Of a stretch of 64,000 nt of DNA, positions 47,586 through 55,408 are shown one piece after another. The notes beneath the pieces were generated by a model that was not told where the DNA came from, searched no databases, and saw only the letters and a program-made list of their open reading frames with translations. The DNA is from Pengzhenrongella sicca. GTDB taxonomy: Bacteria > Actinomycetota > Actinomycetes > Actinomycetales > Cellulomonadaceae. Both the position numbers and the translations under genes were made by a program. How positions within the stretch are numbered: the stretch's first letter is position 1; each line of letters begins with the position of its first letter. Location: the NCBI RefSeq assembly GCF_017569225.1, contig NZ_CP071868.1, positions 2,666,001 to 2,730,000 on the forward strand. The letters are read 5' to 3'.

Positions 47586-48907
47586 ATGAACAGTTTTGAG
47601 GGACTCGCCGCGACCGCCGGGCGGGAGTTGAGCGTGGCGGACCGGCTGGCCCGGTTGCGGGCCGAGGTCGATGCCCTCGTTGCGATCGACCCGCGGGAAC
47701 TCGGGGCGGGTGCGGTGGAGTTCTTCGATCAGGTGTTCGAGGCCTCCGACCGGCTGCACGCCGCCGCCGCGAGCGTCCTGCCCACGATCGACGACGACGG
47801 GATGTGGGCCTGCGCGGGGGCGCGGTCCTTCGCGTCCTGGGTCGCCGCGCGCGCCCGGGTGACCCGCGTCTACGCCCACCGCCTGACCCGCCTGGGCCGG
47901 GCCCTGACCGGTGACCTCACCCCCACCGCCGCCGCCATCCGCGCGGGCGGCCCCGAGCGCCTGGGGGTGGATCACGCGCAGATCCTGATCAGCGCCGCCG
48001 CCACCAGCGACCTACGCCGGACCCTGCTGGCCGACCCCGACCACGACTCCCAACACTTCCTGCTCACCCAGGCCCGCGCCCTGCCCGCCGACCAGTTCCG
48101 CCTCGTCGCCCACCGCTGGGCCGCCGTGGTCGACCCCGACGCCGACGAGCGCGGGTACCGCACCGCCACCGACCGCGAATACCTCGACTTCGCCGCCACC
48201 ACCGGCGGCTACCACCTCGCCGGGTACCTCACCACCGACCACGGCCAAGCCCTCCTCGTCGCCCTGGACGCCGTCACGTCGAAGCCCGCACCCGCCTAGA
48301 CCGCGGCCTCCTGCGCCGCGGCGCGATCATCCGCCCCCACCTGTCCGTCCTGATCGACTACCCCACCCTGCACCACCTCACCACCCACACCGACGCAGGA
48401 GACAAGACCGGACAGACGGGAACCTGCACCTGTCCGGCCGACGGGCTCGGGCCGGTCTCACCCGCGGTGTTCGAGGACGGACAGGTCGTCCCCCGCGCCG
48501 TGCTGGACTCCCTGCTGTGCGACGCCGCCATCAGCCGCTACATCTTCGGACCCGACTCCCAACTCATCAACATCGGCCGCACCGAACGCATCTACCCCGA
48601 CGAGCTCCGCCGCGCCATCATCGCCCGCGACACACACTGCCAATACCCCGGCTGCACCGCCCCACCACGACTATGCGAAGCCCACCACACCAAACACTGG
48701 GGCCGCGACCACGGCACCACCGACGCCACCACCGGAGTCCTCCTGTGCTGGCACCACCACATCCACGTCCACACCCACGACATCGACATCACCTGGAAAA
48801 CCCACCCCACCGAAACCAGCACCGAAAAACACGGCAAACGCAGCAGAAAAAACGCACCCACCGGCCACTGGGAATTCACCGACCGCAACGGAAACCTCAT
48901 ACAATAG
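47586..48907 (+). pseudogene. DUF222/HNH gene, inverted second copy broken by a 61-bp deletion
   Basis: Nearly identical to the intact HNH gene at 32047-33429, on the opposite strand. The start ATG 47586 is leaderless (TAATGT, seven bases). Differences from the intact copy are few: ten to fifteen residues in the first 240 codons, none in the last 145. At 48283-48290 a 61-bp segment present in the intact copy is absent. In the intact copy that segment is bounded by two CCCGCACC octamers, so replication slippage explains it. The resulting frameshift gives TAG at 48297. The HNH half remains in another frame (48467-48907) and is unlikely to be translated. Confidence 0.9.
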
Positions 48908-49057
48908 GCCGGCCCGGGTACAGCCTCGGGCTGAGCATTCGACAGTTGCATGAATCACCAATCGCCACGTGCAGCCGGCACAATTCCCGTTGCCCAGGAC
49001 GCCGCCGGCGCGCTACCGTCTCGTGGATCGTGTCCCCGTCGGCAGGAGGTGAGACCC
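48908..49057. other. short intergenic region before the leader peptide
   Basis: This is the end of similarity with the other HNH copy (after ACAATAG) and the upstream region of the patatin operon. I see no gene or clear promoter in it. Confidence 0.5.
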
Positions 49058-49117
49058 ATGAACGCGGTATCCACAGTGGGTGCTCCTGCGCAGTCCGTGC
49101 CGGCGCGACTGAGCTAG
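49058..49117 (+). CDS. possible 19-residue leader peptide
   Basis: The ATG at 49058 has an ideal AGGAGGTGA six bases upstream and is followed by 19 codons (MNAVSTVGAPAQSVPARLS) and TAG. It lies 45 bases before the patatin-like gene. There are no runs of a single regulatory amino acid, so attenuation is not evident; it may help translation reinitiation. Confidence 0.4.
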   Translation: MNAVSTVGAPAQSVPARLS

Positions 49118-49162
49118 TCGCTACCGGGAGCGCCCCCATCGCATTCGCGAAAGGCGACTCCC

Positions 49163-50122
49163 ATGACCGCGACACCTTCCCCAACCCCGCACGTCACCTC
49201 AACGACCTCCGACGCGACCGCGCGGGCGCGCATCCCGGGCGGCCGAGCGTTGGTGTTCGGCGGCGGCGGGTCGACAGGCAATGCGTGGCTGATCGGCGTC
49301 ATCGCGGGCCTGTCCGAGGCTGGGCTGGATGTGACCACCGCCGATCTGACCATCGGGACGTCGGCCGGCGCGACGACCGCGGCCCAGCTCGTTGGCGCGA
49401 CCCCGTCTGAGCTGCTGACCGCCATCCTCGCCGAAGCCCCCCAACAACGGAGCAATCCGGCCGGGTCCGCCCGAGGGCGCCCTCCGATCCGGCCGACGGC
49501 GGACCACCTGGAGCGGCTGCGCGCGATCATCGCCGCCGCCGACGATCCTGCTGACCTGCGCCGCAGAGTCGGCGCCGCCGCGCTCGCCATGGACCCGGCA
49601 TCGGCCGACTCCTGGGGGACGCAGTGGCGCTCCATCGTCGCTGCGCGGCTGCCCCGTCGCCGCTGGCCGCGACGAGCCGTGCTCATCACGGCGGTGGATG
49701 CCCAGACCGGAGCACCGGTCGTGTTCGACCGCCACAGCGGAGTCGACCTGGCGGACGCCGTCGCCGCCAGCACTGCCGGAGGCGGCTTCGCCTACCCCAT
49801 CGGCGTCCACCGCTACATCGATGGCGGCTACCGCTCCAACGCCGAGAATGCCGACCTGGCGGCCGGGTACGAGCGGGTGCTGGTGCTGTCGCCGCTCGGC
49901 GGCAGAACCCTGACTCCGGTGGCCTGGGGCCTGGACCTCGCCACCCAGGTCGACGAGCTGCGCGCAGGCGGCAGCAGAGTCGAGACGATCGTCCCCGACA
50001 GCACCTCCGAGCACCTGTTCGGCGCCAATGCGATGGATGCCTCGCTGCGTCCGCCTGCCGCTCGAGCCGGCTACGACCACGGCAGGGCCCTCGCGGGCCA
50101 GCTCGCCGAGTTCTGGCACTGA
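49163..50122 (+). CDS. patatin-like phospholipase
   Basis: A 319-residue patatin-family lipase. The oxyanion motif is VFGGGGSTGNAWLIGV, and the nucleophile Ser lies in IGTSAGATTAAQ (GxSxG). The dyad Asp lies in YIDGGYRSNAENADL (DGG), so both catalytic residues are present. The N-terminus has a Ser/Thr-rich lead of 25 residues without a signal peptide. It probably acts as an acyl hydrolase on lipids in the cytoplasm or at the membrane; the substrate is unknown. It is convergent with the LysR gene. Confidence 0.9.
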   Translation: MTATPSPTPHVTSTTSDATARARIPGGRALVFGGGGSTGNAWLIGVIAGLSEAGLDVTTADLTIGTSAGATTAAQLVGATPSELLTAILAEAPQQRSNPAGSARGRPPIRPTADHLERLRAIIAAADDPADLRRRVGAAALAMDPASADSWGTQWRSIVAARLPRRRWPRRAVLITAVDAQTGAPVVFDRHSGVDLADAVAASTAGGGFAYPIGVHRYIDGGYRSNAENADLAAGYERVLVLSPLGGRTLTPVAWGLDLATQVDELRAGGSRVETIVPDSTSEHLFGANAMDASLRPPAARAGYDHGRALAGQLAEFWH

Positions 50123-50138
50123 CCCCTGGCGAGTCAGC

Positions 50139-51035
50139 TCATCGGCCCGCTACGCCGAGCGCCGCGAGCAGCCCACGCAGCGCGGGCGTCCCGGCCGCGT
50201 CGGCATGATGGGTCACCGCGAGCCGTCGGGAGCCCGCGCCGACGACGTCGCGCACCTCGACCCCGGGGTTAAGGACGCTGCGCAGCGCGAGCTCAGGCAG
50301 CAACGCGACCGCGAGGCCCTGCGCCACCAGCGACTGCACGATCACGTAGTCGTCGGTGCTGTGCCGCACGTCGGGCGTGAACCCCGCACGCGCACACACG
50401 CGCAGGAGGTGCTCGCTGCACTGCACGCAGCCACCGACCCACCGCTCGTCGGCGAGGTCCGCGAGCTGGATGCTCGTGCGCCCGGCGAGCCGATGGCCAG
50501 CCGGGAGCACGAGCCGGATGGCCTCGTCACCGAGCGGATGCTCGACTAGCGACCCGGCCGCGCCGCCCGGCCGCGCGGGCTCGTCGTCGTAGCGAAACAC
50601 GAGCGCGGCGTCGACCTGGCCGAGCTCGAGCAGCGCAAGCGCCTGCGCCGGCTCGGCGTCCGTGAGCCGTACCTCGAGCCCCGGGGTCCGGCCGGTCATC
50701 ACCTGCATCGCGGCGGGCACGAGCGTCGCGCCCGCCGTCGGGAAGGTCGCCAGCCGGACGCTTCCGGCCAGGCTGTCCGCGATCGCGGCCACCTCGGCAT
50801 CGGCCGCGCGCAGGCGCGCGGCGACGGCGTTGGCGTGCTCGAGCACCACGAGCCCGGCCTCGGTCGCGACCGCGCCGTGCGCGCTGCGCACGATCAGCGG
50901 CACCCGGAGCTCGCGCTCGAGCGCGCGGACGTGCTGGCTGACGGCGGGCTGGGTCCAGCCGAGCTCGCGCGCCGCGGCGGCGAGGGAGCCGGCGCGGACG
51001 ACCGTGCCAAAGATGAGTAGGCGCTTGGCGTCCAT
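50139..51035 (-). CDS. LysR-family transcriptional regulator
   Basis: A 298-residue LysR regulator. The winged HTH is residues 1-62 (LLIFGTVVRAGSLAAAAREL, then TQPAVSQHVRALERELRVPL). The effector domain (about 90-290) has VRLATFPTAGATLVPAAMQV and the periplasmic-binding-like core. The start ATG is preceded by CATACT and six bases (leaderless); in-frame residues upstream are antisense to the next gene's region. It is divergent from the racemase-aminotransferase genes, about 70 bases apart, so it likely controls them. Confidence 0.92.
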   Translation of the reverse strand: MDAKRLLIFGTVVRAGSLAAAARELGWTQPAVSQHVRALERELRVPLIVRSAHGAVATEAGLVVLEHANAVAARLRAADAEVAAIADSLAGSVRLATFPTAGATLVPAAMQVMTGRTPGLEVRLTDAEPAQALALLELGQVDAALVFRYDDEPARPGGAAGSLVEHPLGDEAIRLVLPAGHRLAGRTSIQLADLADERWVGGCVQCSEHLLRVCARAGFTPDVRHSTDDYVIVQSLVAQGLAVALLPELALRSVLNPGVEVRDVVGAGSRRLAVTHHADAAGTPALRGLLAALGVAGR

Positions 51036-51102
51036 GACCCAAGTATGGCTTGGGGCGCGGCGTAGGAGAACGGTCTTCCGGTGGCGGTCCCGACGGACGA
51101 CG

Positions 51103-51858
51103 ATGGCACGCATGCAGACCACCGCCACGCAGGCCAGCACCCCGACCGCCGCCATGCAGACCATCGGCCTCCTCGGCGGGATGAGCTGGGACTCGTCCGC
51201 CACGTACTACCGGGTCATCAACGAGGAGGTGCGCCGGCGGCTCGGCGGGCACCACTGCGCGCAGGTCGTGCTCGTCTCGCTGGACTTCGGCCAGGTGCGC
51301 GAGCTCCAGCTGCGGGGCGACTGGGACGAGGCGGGAGCGATGCTCGCGGCCGGCGCCGCGCGGCTCGAGGCCGCCGGTGCGGACGTCCTGGTGCTGTGCA
51401 CCAATCTCATGCACAAGGTCGCACCCTCGATCGAGGCCTCGGCCGGGGTCCCGCTGCTGCACATCGCCGACGCGGTGGGCGCGCGCGCCCGCGCGCTGGG
51501 AGCCGACCGCATCGGCCTCCTCGGGGCCCGCCAGGTCATGGAGGAGCCGTTCTACCGGGACCGGCTGCGCGAGCGCTGGGGCATCGAGGTGCTCGTGCCC
51601 GGGGACGACGATCGCACGCTCGTCGACCGGGTGGTCTTCGACGAGCTGACGACCGGCCGCCTCGAGCCCGCGTCCCGGCGCGCCTTCGTCGAGGTGATCG
51701 ACCGGCTCGCCGGCCGGGGCGCGCAGGCGGTCGTGCTCGGCTGCACCGAGATCGGGCTGCTCGTCGGGCCCGCCGATACCGCGATGCCCCTGATCGACTC
51801 CGCGCTCGTGCACGCGCTCGCCGCGGTCGACGCCGCCCTGGCGGGGGTCGCGCGGTAA
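51103..51858 (+). CDS. aspartate/glutamate racemase-family protein
   Basis: A 251-residue Asp/Glu/hydantoin racemase-superfamily protein. The N-terminal phosphate loop is TIGLLGGMSWDSSATYYRVI. Both catalytic Cys are visible, in VLVLCTNLMHK and VVLGCTEIGLL. The motif set matches aspartate racemase RacX/YgeA-like enzymes that interconvert D- and L-amino acids. The start is uncertain: ATG 51103, 51112 or, closer to the fold, 51154. The PLP aminotransferase gene follows in the same direction after 99 bases. Confidence 0.9.
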   Translation: MARMQTTATQASTPTAAMQTIGLLGGMSWDSSATYYRVINEEVRRRLGGHHCAQVVLVSLDFGQVRELQLRGDWDEAGAMLAAGAARLEAAGADVLVLCTNLMHKVAPSIEASAGVPLLHIADAVGARARALGADRIGLLGARQVMEEPFYRDRLRERWGIEVLVPGDDDRTLVDRVVFDELTTGRLEPASRRAFVEVIDRLAGRGAQAVVLGCTEIGLLVGPADTAMPLIDSALVHALAAVDAALAGVAR

Positions 51859-51957
51859 CCTGCGGGCACGCACCTCGACCAGGGCCTTACCCCCGTGCCG
51901 CCGACGCGGAACCACCGCGCGCGCAAGCACGCCACGTGCCCGACCCGAGGATCTGCC

Positions 51958-53214
51958 ATGACGACGCCCGCCGCCGCAGTCAACGCGACCACCAACGCCA
52001 CTCCCCACGCGACAGCCCACGCGACGCCCCACGCCACCGCGCACCTCGCCGCCCGGATGCGCGGCGTGGCCAGCTCGCCGGTGCGCGACCTGCTCGCGCT
52101 GATCGCGCGGCCCGAGGTGATCTCGTTCGCCGGCGGCCTGCCGGCGCCCGAGCTGTTCGACGTCGCGGGGCTGCGCGCGGCGTTCGACCACGTCCTGGCG
52201 GGCCCCTCCGCGAGGCGCGCGCTCCAGTACGCGCCGACCGAGGGCGACCCCGACCTGCGCGCCCTCGTCGCCGCGCGCCTGACCCGCCGCGGGCTGCCGA
52301 CGACGGCCGCCGAGCTGCTCGTCACCACCGGCTCCCAGCAGGGGCTGGCCCTGGTCGCGACCGCGCTGCTCGACCCGGGCGCCGTCGTCGCCGTCGAGGA
52401 GCCGACCTACCTGGCCGCGCTCCAGGCCTTCCAGCTGCTCGGGGCGCGGATCGTCGCGGTCCCCGGCGACGACGACGGCCTCGACCCGGCAGCGCTCGCC
52501 GAGGTGATCGAGCGGGAGCGGCCGTCGCTGCTGTACCTGGTGCCCACGTTCGCGAACCCCACGGGCCGGACGCTCAGCGCGCCGCGCCGCGCGCTCGTCG
52601 CCGAGCTCACGGCCGCGCACGACCTCTGGGTGATCGAGGACGACCCGTACGGCGAGCTGCGCTACCGCGGGGACGCGATCGCGGCGCTGGCGGCCGAGCC
52701 GGCCGCGGCGGGGCGGACCCTGCACCTCGGCAGCTTCTCCAAGATCGGCGCGCCCGGGCTTCGCCTGGGGTGGCTGCGCGCGCCCGCGGAGCTCATGCCC
52801 GCGCTCGTGGTCGCCAAGCAGGCGGCCGACCTGCACACCTCGACGATCGACCAGGCGGCAGCCGCGCGCTGGCTCGCGACGACCGACCTCGACGCCCACG
52901 TGCACGCGCTGTGCGACGCGTACCGCGTGCGGCGGGACACGATGCTCGCCGCCCTCCCGGCGGCGCTCCCGGCGGGCAGCACCTGGAGCGATCCGGACGG
53001 CGGCATGTTCGTGTGGGTCCGGCTGCCGGCCGGCTTCGACACCGAACGGCTCCTGCCCCAGGCGCTCGCCCGCGACGTCGCGTTCGTGCCCGGCGCGCCG
53101 TTCTTCCCGGCCGAGCCGGACCGCCGCACGTTGCGCCTGTCGTTCACGACGCAGCCCCCGGACCGGATCGACGCGGGGCTCGCGCGCCTCGGCGCGGCCT
53201 TCGGCCAGGCCTGA
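51958..53214 (+). CDS. PLP-dependent aminotransferase (class I/II, LysN/2-aminoadipate type)
   Basis: A 418-residue fold-type I aminotransferase. The N-terminal 30 residues are a TPHATAHA low-complexity repeat. The body has GGLPAPELF, VTTGSQQGLALVATAL, a substrate/cofactor region VPTFANPTGRTLS, DPYGELRY, and the PLP Lys in SFSKIGAPGLRLGWL. It resembles 2-aminoadipate/valine-pyruvate-type aminotransferases of the group without a GntR domain. GAGGATC precedes the ATG. Together with the racemase and LysR it suggests D-amino acid or amino-acid catabolism; the substrate is open. Confidence 0.9.
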   Translation: MTTPAAAVNATTNATPHATAHATPHATAHLAARMRGVASSPVRDLLALIARPEVISFAGGLPAPELFDVAGLRAAFDHVLAGPSARRALQYAPTEGDPDLRALVAARLTRRGLPTTAAELLVTTGSQQGLALVATALLDPGAVVAVEEPTYLAALQAFQLLGARIVAVPGDDDGLDPAALAEVIERERPSLLYLVPTFANPTGRTLSAPRRALVAELTAAHDLWVIEDDPYGELRYRGDAIAALAAEPAAAGRTLHLGSFSKIGAPGLRLGWLRAPAELMPALVVAKQAADLHTSTIDQAAAARWLATTDLDAHVHALCDAYRVRRDTMLAALPAALPAGSTWSDPDGGMFVWVRLPAGFDTERLLPQALARDVAFVPGAPFFPAEPDRRTLRLSFTTQPPDRIDAGLARLGAAFGQA

Positions 53215-53303
53215 GCACCCCGCCAACGCCTGAGCAGGTCGGCATCGCTGAGCCGGCCCAGCGGTCCCGCATCGGGACCGCGGCGCGGGCATAGCCTGCG
53301 CCC

Positions 53304-54026
53304 ATGGAGACCCTGCCCGACTCGAACGAGGCCATCTGGAAGTCCGCGCAGCACGTCCGCGAGCGCGCGACCAAGACCGCCGAACGCGAGCAGAGGTCCG
53401 CCGCGCAGTGGCGGCTCCTGGGCCTGCTCCTGCCGTTCGACACCCAGGACGAGTTCACGTTCGCGGACCTGGGCGCGGGGACGGGCTCCGCGGCGCGCGC
53501 GATCCTCGCGCAGTATCCCCGGAGCACCGCGGTCCTCGCCGACTTCTCCGCCGAGATGATCGCCGTCGGCACGCAGGAGATGCAGCCGTTCGAGGGGCGG
53601 TACCGCTACGTCGAGTTCGACATGTCGACGCCAGCCTGGCCGGCGGCGATCCCCGCGGGGCTGGACGCCGTCGTGACCTCGATGAGCGTGCACCACCTCC
53701 CGGACGCGCGCAAGGAGGGGCTGTTCGCCGAGATCTTCGACCACCTGCGCCCCGGCGGCTGGTACGTCAACTACGACTCCGTCCGCTCGGCGGACCCCGC
53801 AGTGTCCGCGACCTGGGTGCGGGTCGCCGACCGCGAGGACCCGCTCGCCGCGGACGCGCGGGCGCGCCGGACCCCCGCGGAGCTCGCCCGGCGCGCGAAC
53901 CACGAGCGCGACCTGATCCCCCTCGCGCAGCAGCTGGACTACCTGCGCGCCGCGGGGTACCGCGGCATCGACGTCTACTGGAAGCACCTGGACGACGTCG
54001 TCATCGGCGGATACCGCCCCGCATGA
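53304..54026 (+). CDS. class I SAM-dependent methyltransferase
   Basis: A 240-residue Rossmann-fold methyltransferase. Motif I is FADLGAGTGSAARAI near residue 53, the Asp after strand two is AVLADFSAEMI, and motif III-like TSMSVHHLPD is followed by the post-motif LRPGGWYVNYDSV. The substrate is unknown; small-molecule (not rRNA) methyltransferases look like this. The ATG is preceded by TAGCCT and six bases (leaderless). The 3' end is unusual: the last 20 coding bases are repeated after the stop. Confidence 0.88.
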   Translation: METLPDSNEAIWKSAQHVRERATKTAEREQRSAAQWRLLGLLLPFDTQDEFTFADLGAGTGSAARAILAQYPRSTAVLADFSAEMIAVGTQEMQPFEGRYRYVEFDMSTPAWPAAIPAGLDAVVTSMSVHHLPDARKEGLFAEIFDHLRPGGWYVNYDSVRSADPAVSATWVRVADREDPLAADARARRTPAELARRANHERDLIPLAQQLDYLRAAGYRGIDVYWKHLDDVVIGGYRPA

Positions 54027-54045
54027 TCGGCGGATACCGCCCCGC
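54003..54045 (+). repeat. 20-bp direct duplication around the methyltransferase stop codon
   Basis: ATCGGCGGATACCGCCCCGC occurs at 54003-54022 and again at 54026-54045, with only ATG (54023-54025) between. The stop TGA (54024-54026) falls at the junction. A readthrough of the stop would encode the same IGGYRP ending in the second copy. Confidence 0.9.
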
Positions 54046-54074
54046 GTAACCGGCCCGCCGTCTACCGTGGGCCG

Positions 54075-55205
54075 ATGACCGCGGACGTCGACGTCGACAC
54101 CCTCATCATCGGCGCCTCGGCCGCGGGCCTGGCCACGGCCGCCTGCGTGCGCACGTCGGGTCGCTCGGTCGAGATCCTCGAGGCCGCCGACGCCGTCGGC
54201 CCGGCCTGGCGCGGTCACTACGACCGGCTGCACCTGCACACCCCGAAGTCCATCTCCGCGCTGCCCGGGTTGCGCATGCCGGCCTCCTGGCCGAGGTACC
54301 CGTCCCGCGACCAGGTCGTCGAGTACCTCGAGCGGTATCGCGCGCACCACCGCCTGGCACCCCTCTTCGGCCAACGCGTCACCCGGCTCGAGCGCGCCGG
54401 CGGCGCCTGGGTCGCGACGACGGCCGACGGCGATCGCCGGGCGCGCGCCGTCGTCGTCGCGACCGGCGCGAACCGCGAGCCGGTGCGGCCGAGCTGGCCG
54501 GGTCAGGACGACTTCGGCGGGCAGGTCCTGCACTCGAGCCAGTACCGCAGCGGGGCAGCCTGGGCGGGACGCGCCGTGCTCGTCGTCGGCTTCGGCAACT
54601 CCGCCTGCGAGCAGGCGATCGACCTCGTCGAGCACGGCGCGCACCCGCACCTGTCCGTCCGGTCGCCCATCAACGTCATCCCCCGCGACGTGTTCGGCAC
54701 GATTCCGGTGCTCCAGCTCGGCATCGCCCTGCGGCACCTGCCGCCGGCCGTCTCGGACGCGCTCGCCGCGCCGCTGGTCCGCCTCACGATCGGTGACGTC
54801 CGCGACGTCGGCCTGCGCAAGCTGCCCTACGGGCCGAACACGCAGATGGCGCGCGACCGGCACATCCCGCTCCTCGACATCGGCACCATGGCGCACCTGC
54901 GGGCCGGCCGGATCGGTGTGCACCCCGGGATAGCCCGGTTCACCCCACGCGGCGTCGTCTTCACCGACGGCGCGGCGCTCGACGTCGACGCGGTCGTGCT
55001 CGCCACCGGCTACCGACCGGCGCTCGAGCAGTTCCTCACCCCGTGGCGCGAGGTCTGCGACGACGACGGCGTGCCCCTCGCCTCGGGCCGACAGACCGCC
55101 CTGGCGGGCCTGTACTTCTGCGGCCAGTTCGTATCGCCCGCTGGGATGCTCCGCGAGATCGGGATCGAGGCCCGTAGGATCGCGGCCCTGCTCGCGACGG
55201 CGTGA
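54075..55205 (+). CDS. flavin-containing monooxygenase-like NAD(P)/FAD oxidoreductase
   Basis: A 376-residue flavoprotein. The FAD motif is TLIIGASAAGLATAACV (with Ala in the place of the usual Gly) at residues 9-25. The NADPH motif is VLVVGFGNSACEQAIDL near 175, with the linking segment VVVATGANREPVRPSWPGQ and the C-terminal VVLATGYRPALE (ATGY). It resembles YUCCA-like or other FMO-class enzymes that hydroxylate small lipophilic substrates. The ATG is preceded by TACCGT and six bases (leaderless). It lies about 50 bases after the methyltransferase. Confidence 0.9.
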   Translation: MTADVDVDTLIIGASAAGLATAACVRTSGRSVEILEAADAVGPAWRGHYDRLHLHTPKSISALPGLRMPASWPRYPSRDQVVEYLERYRAHHRLAPLFGQRVTRLERAGGAWVATTADGDRRARAVVVATGANREPVRPSWPGQDDFGGQVLHSSQYRSGAAWAGRAVLVVGFGNSACEQAIDLVEHGAHPHLSVRSPINVIPRDVFGTIPVLQLGIALRHLPPAVSDALAAPLVRLTIGDVRDVGLRKLPYGPNTQMARDRHIPLLDIGTMAHLRAGRIGVHPGIARFTPRGVVFTDGAALDVDAVVLATGYRPALEQFLTPWREVCDDDGVPLASGRQTALAGLYFCGQFVSPAGMLREIGIEARRIAALLATA

Positions 55206-55233
55206 CTGCGTGACGGCGTCGATGGACGATGGA

Positions 55234-55268
55234 CGACGGCCGACGGCCGACGGCCGACGGCCGACGGC
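55234..55268. repeat. 5 perfect CGACGGC heptamer repeats
   Basis: CGACGGC is repeated at 55234, 55241, 55248, 55255 and 55262, preceded by GATGGAC-type near repeats. It lies between the monooxygenase stop and the GltD start, outside any coding frame. Confidence 0.9.
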
Positions 55269-55408
55269 CGAGGCGGGACGTTCGATCCACGATCGGGCGC
55301 CGCGACGGGCCTAGCGTTCCGTGCAGGTGTGCGCCCCCACTCGGTGGACGGCTCTGCCCGAGCTGGCTGTGCCCGAACTGATGTGCCCCTGACCCGGAGG
55401 TGGGACCG

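Noticed and set aside
32047-48907. The inverted HNH genes as ends of a composite transposon.
   Set aside because: No transposase, target-site duplication or terminal repeats are visible; the genes are dispersed DUF222/HNH family members.
50527-53292. A 921-codon minus-strand open frame opposite the racemase and aminotransferase genes.
   Set aside because: It is an antisense shadow typical of very high GC DNA: Arg/Gly/Ala-rich, no domain; the plus-strand genes have clear motifs.
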